DNA from: CAZQYB01 sp964582985
Lineage (GTDB): Bacteria; Planctomycetota; Phycisphaerae; Sedimentisphaerales; Anaerobacaceae
Reading direction: 5' to 3'
NCBI GenBank assembly: GCA_964582985.1
Contig: CAZOUM010000050.1
Location: 1-19,934 of the forward strand
DNA length: 19,934 nucleotides
Numbering within the stretch: the first letter of the stretch is position 1; every line of letters begins with the position of its first letter. The notes under the pieces were generated by a model, which was not told the origin of the DNA, searched no databases, and saw nothing but the letters and a program-made list of their open reading frames with translations. Below are positions 1 to 7,083 of this stretch, piece by piece. The position numbers and the translations under genes were made by a program.

Positions 1-546
1 CTTGGGCATAAATAAGAAGCATAATAATTCTGTCTTTCTTAGCAAAAACGCCAAACTCGCCGCGCTGCCCGTCGAGACGCGGTCTCGCCGCGGCTGGCGC
101 TCGTCCGCCGAGTCGCCTCGTCGCGACTGGTCGCAGCGGGAAAGCACTTTTTTTTGGCCACCTGACTGTCTGGAGCAGCTTTATGAGAGAATTGAGCAGA
201 CCACCCAGCAACCATAGATTTATCAATAATCGTAGATCTTCGCGAGGGTGCCGCATTAAGCAAAAAGCCAATCGTTTCATTCAATTTCACAAAATCTGGA
301 CAATTTACGTCTGCAAGAAATAGGGGGTAGAGCCAAATTTTTTTGGAGTCCCAGAGATATTTTTCCAGTAAATTACAGATTGTGGACAATTCTTATCGGC
401 AAGAAATAGGGAGGTAGGGCTATTTTTAGCGGATTTTGAGGCGGATTTTGGAAGATAGGCTGTATGACACACATCAAAAGCCGTTTGGCCGTCCTACGAG
501 CGTAACCCCCCCCTGAGAGCTGTCCTGTGAGATTCTATGGGCTGCC
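1..546. other. Gene-poor region with GC-rich block and repeats
   Basis: No convincing intact gene is visible. Bases about 50-145 are markedly richer in G+C than their surroundings and contain small inverted repeats such as CGAGAC-GCG-GTCTCG. Bases 297-430 carry two copies of a degenerate repeat, listed separately. Open frames cross the region on both strands, but their residues are mostly Arg/Ser/Ala strings produced by the GC-rich block, so I treat them as non-coding. The last residues of the plus-strand frame ending at 217 (about 155-217) read more like protein and could be a gene tail, which I could not identify. Confidence 0.5.
297..430. repeat. Two degenerate direct repeat copies
   Basis: Copy A starts at 297 and copy B at 383. 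Both read TGGACAATT, then 7 variable bases, then GCAAGAAATAGGG, followed by a GGTAG-(A/G)GC block and an A/T-rich run. The spacing inside the unit is identical in both copies and the start-to-start distance is 86 bases. The function is unknown. Two diverged copies with fixed internal spacing suggest a dispersed genomic repeat or a structured element, not chance. Confidence 0.6.
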
Positions 547-696
547 TTAACAGCGTTTCCTTCTCACCATCACCTCCAACCGCTCCCGCAACCGCACCAT
601 CGCCAGACTATCCATCTTGCAATAATCCAACAAATCCTGTCTAACCTTCTCAACTTCTTCCCTACTATACCTACCTCTTGCCGAATAAGCAAAAAC
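547..696 (-). pseudogene. C-terminal remnant, DUF2779/RNase H-like nuclease type
   Basis: The minus strand is open from a stop at 697-699 down to TAA at 547-549. It encodes about 49 residues containing EEVEKVRQDLLDYCKMDSLA followed by MVRLRERL. The pattern of a leucine-rich helix, then LLxYCxxDTLAMV, is the typical C-terminal end of DUF2779-type proteins, which carry an RNase H-fold exonuclease domain with a final YC..D motif. There is no start codon in a sensible place and no upstream domain, so this looks like the last part of a lost gene. The assignment rests on a short motif from memory and is moderately uncertain. Confidence 0.5.
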
Positions 697-816
697 TTAT
701 ATCTACTGTATTCCTCATATGGTTTGACATCCGCACGCGCAAGTCAACAACCACAAATACCTACAAAATATCGAAAGGGGTAGTTCTGTCAGATTAAGTC
801 TTGATTACCTCAGCCC

Positions 817-1179
817 TTACTTTTGTGCATATCCTCTTGAGGCTCTACGTCTTCTTCTGTCTTTCTGCTTACGAATCTTGTTTAGCTTTTTTGCTTCAGG
901 GCTTTCCTTTCCAAGTAGCTCTTTCTCCAGCATTTCACACAGTCGTTTCCTGGCGTAATAACGGTTTAGTCCTTGGGTACGGCTCTTTTGCATTTTTACC
1001 ACCAGCTTAGTCGGCACATGTGTGAGATGAACACAAGTGGAACTCTTGTTTACTTTCTGACCCCCTGGCCCACTACTTCGGATGAACTTCTCCTCAAGAT
1101 CTTTCTCAAACAATTTGCACTTCTTCATCCGCTGTTCAAGCTCTACTACTTTTCGTTCTGTAACTCCAAAGTCAATCAT
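817..1179 (-). CDS. Peptide chain release factor-like protein (GGQ domain)
   Basis: This 120-residue protein consists of the catalytic RF-1 domain alone. Residues about 33-50 read FIRSSGPGGQKVNKSST, containing the GGQ tripeptide that in release factors and ArfB/YaeJ/ICT1 enters the ribosomal peptidyl-transferase centre to hydrolyse peptidyl-tRNA. The C-terminus is strongly basic (KIRKQKDRRRRRASRG), like the ArfB tail that sits in an empty mRNA channel. A helix of about 30 residues precedes the GGQ domain, and there is no codon-recognition domain 2. A role in rescuing stalled ribosomes is inferred, not shown. It lies 32 bases downstream of the metallopeptidase gene on the same strand and may be co-transcribed. 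No strong ribosome-binding site is seen at the chosen ATG. Confidence 0.85.
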   Translation of the reverse strand: MIDFGVTERKVVELEQRMKKCKLFEKDLEEKFIRSSGPGGQKVNKSSTCVHLTHVPTKLVVKMQKSRTQGLNRYYARKRLCEMLEKELLGKESPEAKKLNKIRKQKDRRRRRASRGYAQK

Positions 1180-1211
1180 ATATCTTGCCCAGCCGTTCTG
1201 TTCCCGAAGCC

Positions 1212-1775
1212 TTATCCAACTCCCAGTCTATACTCCCTCATCCTCTTCCTCAACCTCTTTGCATCTCCCACAAATTTATCCATCTGTGCCCAAAATTTCT
1301 TGCTATGGTTCTTATGCTTAGTATGAACAAGTTCATGTAAGATAACATAGTCCTGTAGTTCTTTAGGCAGTCTTACCAAATCCATATTCAGACTAATGTT
1401 GTTTTTACTTGAGCAAGTTCCCCATTTTGTCTTCTGATTTCTTATAAATATCTTATTGTATTTGAAGCCATATTTTTGGGCTAAGTAATTTAGTCTTGTA
1501 GTCAGGGCAGTTTTGGCTTTACTCTTATTGATAGGTGGTAAAGGAGTCTGGGCATAGTTTTGCTGTAGTTTTTGTAGTCTGTTGAGATGCTTCTTCGCCC
1601 AAGGGATTTTAGATTGTAGGAATTTCTTGGCGGTAGTGAGAGATACTCTTTTGGGGATGGTTACTTTGACAGTCTGGTCAGGTTTGATGGTTATGGAAAG
1701 ATATTTGGCTCGTAGGGAAGTAGTGAAGAGGACGGGGCCCAGTCCGTCAATAGTAATAATGTTGGATTTCAGCAT
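1212..1775 (-). CDS. YgjP/WLM-type M48-like zinc metallopeptidase (DUF45)
   Basis: The protein is 187 residues from the ATG at 1775. Family landmarks are present: an N-terminal beta-rich part (residues about 5-45, SIT-I-x-V-TIPKRVS), then KTKWGTCSSKNNISLNMDLV and the zinc site HELVHTKHKNHSKKFW. The HExxH motif has a third histidine downstream, and the protein ends in basic helices. Members of this family (YgjP, WLM/SprT-like gluzincins) are cytoplasmic. Their substrates are mostly unknown. The open frame extends upstream to 1913, but those 46 residues do not resemble the family. MLKSNIITIDGLG is a normal N-terminus, so I use 1775, although GGAG lies about 15 bases away, which is far. It is upstream of the GGQ protein on the same strand. 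Confidence 0.85.
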   Translation of the reverse strand: MLKSNIITIDGLGPVLFTTSLRAKYLSITIKPDQTVKVTIPKRVSLTTAKKFLQSKIPWAKKHLNRLQKLQQNYAQTPLPPINKSKAKTALTTRLNYLAQKYGFKYNKIFIRNQKTKWGTCSSKNNISLNMDLVRLPKELQDYVILHELVHTKHKNHSKKFWAQMDKFVGDAKRLRKRMREYRLGVG

Positions 1776-1924
1776 TGGTTCTTTGTAATACTCCAAAATA
1801 GTCAATATGATGGTGGTAGAGTAATAGCGGATGCAGGCTGGGAAGTCAAGAAAGTGGGGGTAGATTAGGGTTAAGGAGTATATGTGGGTGGTGGAGAAGG
1901 CAAAACTGTGCATGAGGAGTTGAG

Positions 1925-2005
1925 ATGACTTACCGCCAACGCGAGATACTGCACAAGATAGGCTGGTGGGTGGCGGTTATCTTCATGCTGCTGGTCGGCG
2001 TGTGA
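1925..2005 (+). CDS. Possible 26-residue single-pass membrane peptide
   Basis: An ATG at 1925 has a near-ideal GAGGAG at 1914-1919, five bases away. It opens a 26-codon frame ending in TGA at 2003-2005. The product starts with a basic segment (MTYRQREILHKIG) followed by one hydrophobic stretch (WWVAVIFMLLVGV). Positive-inside topology, the single hydrophobic helix and the good ribosome-binding site make it look like a genuine small membrane protein, but such short frames arise by chance and conservation cannot be checked here. It lies between the metallopeptidase gene (opposite strand) and the Rrf2 promoter. No homologue is recognised. Confidence 0.4.
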   Translation: MTYRQREILHKIGWWVAVIFMLLVGV

Positions 2006-2023
2006 GCGGGCTGTATTTGCGAG

Positions 2024-2052
2024 TTGACAAACTGTACATAAGTTAATAGAGT
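2024..2052 (+). promoter_or_regulatory. Sigma-70-type promoter of the Rrf2-family gene
   Basis: A perfect TTGACA at 2024-2029, a 17-base spacer and TAGAGT at 2047-2052 precede the Rrf2-type gene by about 60 bases. Two GTAC elements (about 2034 and 2052) lie symmetrically around an A/T-rich centre overlapping the -10 box, a possible autoregulatory operator. This is inferred from position only. Confidence 0.5.
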
Positions 2053-2113
2053 ACAAATTGCTATTGTCTGAACCAAATGGTGATTTCAGTTTCATTAATT
2101 AAGGAGCTTAGCA

Positions 2114-2506
2114 ATGAGAACAAGTTCATCCACCAAATATGCACTTCTGGCAGTTGGCTATATTGGCCAACATAAGGGCAAGAATCTTGTCTTATCTCAG
2201 GACGTAGCCAAGGCATATAATATTCCACTGGAGTACCTGCTCAAGATAATGAACCAATTAACGAAGGCCCAAATACTGCGAAGCAAGAGAGGTCCCCGTG
2301 GCGGTTTCTCTTTGGCGAGGCCGCTGTTAAAAATCACCATGCTCGACGTTATCGAGGCTATTGAAGGACCGATGAACGTATCAGTGGCCCTGAAGGAGAA
2401 TGCACCTAAAGACAAATTTGCCGCCGGTGCTGAACGGGCTTACGATAAGGTCGTTGCGGGGGCCAGAGCTGCCTTCAAGAAAGTTAAGCTTTCTAATCTG
2501 GTTTGA
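2114..2506 (+). CDS. Rrf2 family transcriptional regulator
   Basis: This 130-residue protein has the full Rrf2 layout. It has an N-terminal winged helix (SSTKYALLAVGYIG, then LSQDVAKAYNIPLEYLLKIM as recognition helices), the wing RSKRGPRGGFSLARP at residues about 57-71, and the LDVIEAIEGP signature. It ends in a C-terminal dimerisation helix finishing KVKLSNLV. IscR/NsrR-type members bind an Fe-S cluster through three cysteines after the EGP motif. This protein has no cysteine at all there, so it should be a cluster-free regulator or respond to another signal. AAGGAG at 2101-2106 supports the ATG. It stands alone, so its target may be itself or a distant gene. Confidence 0.88.
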   Translation: MRTSSSTKYALLAVGYIGQHKGKNLVLSQDVAKAYNIPLEYLLKIMNQLTKAQILRSKRGPRGGFSLARPLLKITMLDVIEAIEGPMNVSVALKENAPKDKFAAGAERAYDKVVAGARAAFKKVKLSNLV

Positions 2507-2957
2507 GTGTAGCCGAGACAAGTCCCCTGTAGGGGTAGGCTTTGCTCTTGTAAATCAGCATCTGGGACCACTTGCGGTTTATATAAGGGATAGTCTATAG
2601 ACAAGCCGGAAAAACAGGTTGTCAGACCGGACAAAGTAGGCCCAAAGAACATTAGGTGGGCTTTGAAACCGCCTATACTTTTAGCCAAGGTAATATCAGT
2701 TATCATGCCCCCCCCCGCAACCCCGTTCTGCATATCCTCAAGGCTTATATCTATTCAAAAACCCTCGCGAAGCGACCGCAACCCAAAATCGAGCATCGAG
2801 TATCGAGCATAATCTTTTCATCCACTCACCATTTAACCACTCACCAATCACGAGCCACGAGCGACGAGTCCCGGCTAAATTGTCTTATTCAGCCAAGTGT
2901 CCAAAATGTAGCAAAACCGCTTTATCAGTATAACAAGCGGGGTTTTGAGGGCCCGAT
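2507..2957. other. Intergenic region with low-complexity short repeats
   Basis: No gene is visible. Around 2795-2870 the sequence is made of recurring words of the type ATCGAGCATCGAG and ACGAGCCACGAGCGACGAG. A similar CGTCGCTCGTCGCTCGTG string appears near 14777. Such degenerate word arrays are probably decayed dispersed repeats. A small CCGG...CCGG inverted pair is present around 2608-2632. Confidence 0.4.
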
Positions 2958-2986
2958 TTGACTTTTTGTCTATTCCCGGCTATATA
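2958..2986 (+). promoter_or_regulatory. Promoter of the dnaG-rpoD operon
   Basis: TTGACT at 2958-2963, a 17-base spacer and TATATA at 2981-2986 form a near-consensus sigma-70 promoter. It would give a leader of about 110 bases before dnaG. It is the only good promoter upstream of dnaG and presumably drives both genes. Confidence 0.6.
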
Positions 2987-3105
2987 TATATGACCACCCT
3001 TCGAGGTTAGGGAGGGGTCTTGCCTTATGCGGATGCTTGACGTAGGTTTACGGAGGAAAACAAGTAAGCGCTGTGTGCTGAGTAGAAAGGATTTACGGCT
3101 GTCCT

Positions 3106-4917
3106 ATGTACGGGGTGTTTGACCAGGCAATAGTCAATCAGGTCCAGCAGGCAAACGATATCGTCGACGTGGTAGGCGAGCATATAAGCCTGGCCAGGAA
3201 AGGCAAAGAGATGGTCGGCCTATGTCCCTTCCACGACGACCATCGGGCCAGTCTGTACGTCAATGCCGCCAAGCAAATCTTCAAATGTTTCGCCTGCGGC
3301 GCCGGCGGCGACGTCCTCAAGTTTGTTCAAATGCGCGAAAATCTGACTTTCCCCCAAGCCATACAAAGATTGGCCGAGCGCGCCGGCATAAAGATTCAGC
3401 CTGTTAAAACTCAAAAGGATAAAAGCCGACAGCCGGACGTCGACCCAAACAGGTTGGCCAAGGCCAATGCCTGGGCCGCTAAACTTTTCCAGAAGAATCT
3501 CCACGATAAGCAAAAAGGCAAATCAACCCGTGACTATCTGGCAGAAAGAAAAATAGATTCCGAAAGCACCAAAAAATGGCAGCTCGGCCTGGCCCTCACC
3601 TCCGGAGATGATTTAATCAAAGCGGCAAAAGGCAAAGCCATTCCGGAAAAACTGCTCCAGCAGGCAGGCCTGGTCGCAGGTCAGGAAAGCAGCAGCCTTC
3701 GCGACAAATTTGTAAATCGCCTGATGTTCCCCATAACAGATGCGACCGGCAGAGTAATCGCCTTCGGCGGACGGACCCTGACCAATGAAGGCGCCAAGTA
3801 CATAAACTCGCCGACAACACCATTGTTCGACAAAAGCAATTCACTGTACGGCCTCGAGCACGCCAGGCACCAGATTGTCTCGACGGGCACAGCCATCGTC
3901 GTCGAAGGCTATACCGATGTCATAATGGCCCACAGCAAAGGCGTCGCGAACGTCGTTGCATCCTTGGGTACAAGTTTCACCGCCGGCCAGGCACGCATCC
4001 TGCGCCGATACGCAAAACAAATTGTCCTGATATTCGATAGTGACGCCGCCGGCCTCGAAGCTGCAAACAGGGCACTCGAAATTTGCATCGCCCAGCGCAT
4101 AGATATCAAACTTGCGTCAGTGCCGGAAGGCAAAGACCCCTGTGATTTCCTGTTAAGCGCAGGCAAAAAGCGATTCGAACAGTTACTGGCCAATGCCGTC
4201 GACGTCTTCGAGTTCAAATGGAACAGATTGACGGAAAGTTTCAGCACCGACGGCGCTCTCGTAGATAAGAAAGCGGCTATCGAAGAGTTCCTGCAAACCA
4301 TAGCTACCGGCTTATGGGCGGGAAAGCTCGCCCCCATAGACAGAGGTTTAATCGTTAATCAGTTGTCAAAAATTATCGGTCTCGGCAGTAAAGAGATAAA
4401 CGCCGAGCTGCGCAAAAGAATCGCAAGGGTCGCCAAAGCCGCAACATACCCCGATACGACGGGCTCGAAAACCCAAGGAGTACAACCTGTAGATTTCGGC
4501 CAGGGCTTATTTGCCGCGGCCCAGCGCGAGATACTCGAAGTCCTGCTGAACAAGCCTGAACTATTCGAGATGGCGAAAGAGCAAATTACAGCAGAAACTT
4601 TTGACGTGCCGATGTTGAAGCAGATAGCAGCTATACTGTTTGAAACATTAAGTGCAGAACCCGGAGCTTCTCTTAAAGCCGTTTTAGCTAAAGCTGAATC
4701 GCCGCAGGCGGGCAGCGCCATCGTCGAATTAGCCCAGGCCGGCCAGGAAAAAGCCAACTTTCAGTCCCGCCTTACCGGGGCCCTGGATGCAGTACAGAGA
4801 TATCAGGCCCAGAAAAGAAAGACCGAAATCAAAGCGATAGAAGACAAAACTCAGTTACTCCAGCATCTCGCCGAGAATACTGTAAAACAAAACCCACATA
4901 ACGTAGGTATGGTTTGA
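3106..4917 (+). CDS. dnaG: DNA primase DnaG
   Basis: The 603-residue protein makes RNA primers at the replication fork. Domains in order are as follows. The CHC2 zinc-binding domain has C40, H43, C61 and C64 (CPFHDD ... KCFACGAGGDV). The RNA-polymerase-like catalytic core includes RDKFVNRLMFPITDATGRVI and the basic AFGGRTL. The TOPRIM fold carries the acidic metal ligands E267 (VVEGYTDV) and D311/D313 (LIFDSDAAG). A helical C-terminal region from about residue 440 should bind the replicative helicase DnaB. The length is normal for bacterial primases. The ribosome-binding site AGAAAGGA is rather far (about 13 bases) from the ATG; a GTG three codons in is a possible alternative start. It is first in an operon with rpoD, 69 bases before the sigma-factor start. 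Confidence 0.97.
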   Translation: MYGVFDQAIVNQVQQANDIVDVVGEHISLARKGKEMVGLCPFHDDHRASLYVNAAKQIFKCFACGAGGDVLKFVQMRENLTFPQAIQRLAERAGIKIQPVKTQKDKSRQPDVDPNRLAKANAWAAKLFQKNLHDKQKGKSTRDYLAERKIDSESTKKWQLGLALTSGDDLIKAAKGKAIPEKLLQQAGLVAGQESSSLRDKFVNRLMFPITDATGRVIAFGGRTLTNEGAKYINSPTTPLFDKSNSLYGLEHARHQIVSTGTAIVVEGYTDVIMAHSKGVANVVASLGTSFTAGQARILRRYAKQIVLIFDSDAAGLEAANRALEICIAQRIDIKLASVPEGKDPCDFLLSAGKKRFEQLLANAVDVFEFKWNRLTESFSTDGALVDKKAAIEEFLQTIATGLWAGKLAPIDRGLIVNQLSKIIGLGSKEINAELRKRIARVAKAATYPDTTGSKTQGVQPVDFGQGLFAAAQREILEVLLNKPELFEMAKEQITAETFDVPMLKQIAAILFETLSAEPGASLKAVLAKAESPQAGSAIVELAQAGQEKANFQSRLTGALDAVQRYQAQKRKTEIKAIEDKTQLLQHLAENTVKQNPHNVGMV

Positions 4918-4986
4918 TAGATAACAGTTACGTGAGCAATAACCAGTGACCATTAATCGATAATCAATTGTTTAGAGGTGCCAATC

Positions 4987-6765
4987 GTGGCAAAAAAGGC
5001 AGAAAAAACAGACAAACCAAATACCCAGGACAAAACCGCCGTTAGTGGCGGCTCCCCAACGAACTACAGAATCAAACTCGCTGAAGGTCAGATAAGAGCA
5101 CTCATTGAAAAGGGCAAGAAAAAAGGCTATCTCACATACGAAGAGATGAACGAGGAGCTCCCCGAGGAGGCCGTAACTCCCTCTCGCCTGGACAGCTTGT
5201 TGATGACGCTCGATGAAATGGGAATTACCTTGCTTGATGAAGCTGATGTCGAAAAGCAGGTCCAGGCAGAACAAGAGCAGTTTGAATCAGCCGAAGAACC
5301 TTTCGAGCAAGAAAAACCCACTGCTAAAGAGCAGCTCAAAGAAGATGAGCTGCTTGAAAAAGAACTCGTCGGAGAGGTAGTCGCCCCACGTGTGGATGAT
5401 CCTATACGGATGTACCTGACCCAAATGGGTGAGATTCCGCTGCTGATAAGAGAAGATGAGATTCGCCTTGCACGAAAAATAGAACTGGCTCGTATGGCTT
5501 TTAGAAGGAAGATGCTGGAATGTGATTATTGCGGCAGGAACGCCGTGAGTATACTTCAGCAGGTGCACGACGGCACTCTGTCATTCGATAGAACAATGAA
5601 AATCAGCACCGCTGAGAACCTGGTAAGGTCGGTGATAAGGAAGCGGCTGCCGAACAACGTTGAAACGGTAAACAAACTTCTGAAGAACAACCAAAATTTG
5701 TTTAAGAAATTTCTTGAGGCCGAAAACAGCACCGGCAGTAAACAGTTGTTAAAGCAACTGCATAGAAACAGAGGCAAAATCGCAACGCTGCTCGAAGAGC
5801 TTAGCCTGCGAACCAGCAGAATCCTGCCAATGAAAAGTAAGCTTCACGGTATCAGTCAAAAGATGCACCAGTTGGAAAAGACTATCGCCCACGGACCCCG
5901 TGGGGATTATACCGCTGATGATATTGGAACAATGAAGCAGGAAGTACAGGGCCTTCAGGATTTGGTTGTTGAGACACCGAAGCAGCTTGATAAGAGACTG
6001 CGCATCATCGACAGGCTCTTTGGTCAGTACGAGGACGCCAAGCGGGCGCTCTCAAGCGCAAACCTCAGGTTAGTGGTTTCAATCGCGAAGAAATATCGCA
6101 ACCGCGGCCTGAGCTTTCTGGATATAATCCAGGAAGGAAACAGCGGCCTAATGAGAGCGGTCGATAAATATGAATACCGCAGAGGCTATAAATTCAGCAC
6201 GTACGCGACCTGGTGGATTCGCCAGGCAATTACCCGCGCGATTGCGGACCACGCGCGGACGATTCGCATCCCCGTGCATATGATAGAGACAATGAGCAGA
6301 CTGCGAAACGCCAGCAGAACTCTGCATCAAAAGCTCGGCAGAGAGCCGGGCATTGAGGAAATCGCAGAGGAAGCCAAAATGGGGCTCGTAGAGGCCCGCA
6401 GAGTGCTGAAGATTTCCAAGCACCCTATCAGCCTTGACAGGCCTATCGGTGAAAGCGAGGACAGCTACTTCGGCGACTTTATCGAAGATGGGGATGTCGA
6501 TTCGCCGGTGCTGTCGGCTTCGCAGGAGATGCTCAAAGAAAGAATTGATATAGTTCTGAAAACGCTCTCTTACCGCGAACGTGAGATTATCAAGCTGCGA
6601 TACGGCATCGGGGACGGCTATACCTACACGCTCGAAGAGGTGGGCAGAATCTTCAAGGTCACCCGCGAACGGGTCAGACAGGTCGAGGCAAAGGCCATTA
6701 GAAAACTCCAGCACCCGGTGCGTTCGCGAAAGCTCGAAGGGTTTTTAGACCACAAAAAGGTTTAG
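4987..6765 (+). CDS. rpoD: RNA polymerase primary sigma factor RpoD (sigma-70)
   Basis: The 592-residue protein directs RNA polymerase to housekeeping promoters. Region 1.1 lies at residues about 18-85. Region 1.2 is DDPIRMYLTQMGEIPLL. A non-conserved region of about 200 residues follows, starting with CDYCGRN. Region 2 is ANLRLVVSIAKKYRNRGLSF to WWIRQAITRAIADHARTIR, covering core binding, -10 recognition and melting. Region 3 comes next. Region 4 is LSYREREIIKLRYG to VTRERVRQVEAKAIRKLQ, the -35-reading helix-turn-helix. I start at the GTG at 4987, because AGAGGTG at 4974-4980 is a good ribosome-binding site six bases upstream of it. The in-frame GTG at 4978 lies inside that site. It follows dnaG as in the classical operon and ends 65 bases before a strong terminator. 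Confidence 0.96.
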   Translation: MAKKAEKTDKPNTQDKTAVSGGSPTNYRIKLAEGQIRALIEKGKKKGYLTYEEMNEELPEEAVTPSRLDSLLMTLDEMGITLLDEADVEKQVQAEQEQFESAEEPFEQEKPTAKEQLKEDELLEKELVGEVVAPRVDDPIRMYLTQMGEIPLLIREDEIRLARKIELARMAFRRKMLECDYCGRNAVSILQQVHDGTLSFDRTMKISTAENLVRSVIRKRLPNNVETVNKLLKNNQNLFKKFLEAENSTGSKQLLKQLHRNRGKIATLLEELSLRTSRILPMKSKLHGISQKMHQLEKTIAHGPRGDYTADDIGTMKQEVQGLQDLVVETPKQLDKRLRIIDRLFGQYEDAKRALSSANLRLVVSIAKKYRNRGLSFLDIIQEGNSGLMRAVDKYEYRRGYKFSTYATWWIRQAITRAIADHARTIRIPVHMIETMSRLRNASRTLHQKLGREPGIEEIAEEAKMGLVEARRVLKISKHPISLDRPIGESEDSYFGDFIEDGDVDSPVLSASQEMLKERIDIVLKTLSYREREIIKLRYGIGDGYTYTLEEVGRIFKVTRERVRQVEAKAIRKLQHPVRSRKLEGFLDHKKV

Positions 6766-6830
6766 ATAGTGAATAGTATTTAGTCTATAGTGATTAGTTA
6801 ATACTCGTTAGGGAGTAGGGTATTGAGAAG

Positions 6831-6864
6831 GGGCATAAGGCTTGGCTTATGCCCTTGTTTTTTT
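6831..6864 (+). terminator. Intrinsic terminator of the dnaG-rpoD operon
   Basis: GGGCATAAG (6831-6839), a 6-base loop and CTTATGCCC (6846-6854) form a perfect 9-bp stem. The tail TTGTTTTTTT follows immediately. It lies 65 bases after the rpoD stop. Confidence 0.85.
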
Positions 6865-6874
6865 GGGTGTATTG

Positions 6875-7040
6875 GCCACCGAGGACACAGAGAAAAAATC
6901 AAAAATAGCCACGAAGAGGCACAAAAAACACAAATAGATCAAGAATTTATTAGCCACAGGTCCATTCTCCGCAGTAGAATTGCCCCTTATGGCCGCCAAG
7001 GCCCCGCAGGGGCAAGCCCCTTGGGGGCAAGCTACGAAGG
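6875..7040. repeat. Degenerate dispersed repeats
   Basis: No gene is seen. GCCACCGAGGACACAGAG (6875-6892) and AGCCACGAAGAGGCACAAAA (from 6907) are related variants of a motif that I recall as common between genes in several environmental bacterial genomes. Bases 6990-7040 hold another repeat-like block, a GC-rich CCCCGCAGGGGCAAGCCCC string with self-complementary arms. Confidence 0.45.
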
Positions 7041-7083
7041 ATGAATTTCACAGATTTTTGTAAAGAAATTGAGCAAGGCAGAC

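Noticed and set aside
39..389. 116-residue minus-strand frame
   Set aside because: It crosses the GC-rich block and one copy of the direct repeat, has low-complexity Arg/Ala/Ser content at its end and no ribosome-binding site. It is more likely an open frame through repeats.
2795..2875. Possible CRISPR-like array
   Set aside because: The recurring CGAGCATCGAG-type words are short, irregular and lack unique spacers of constant length.
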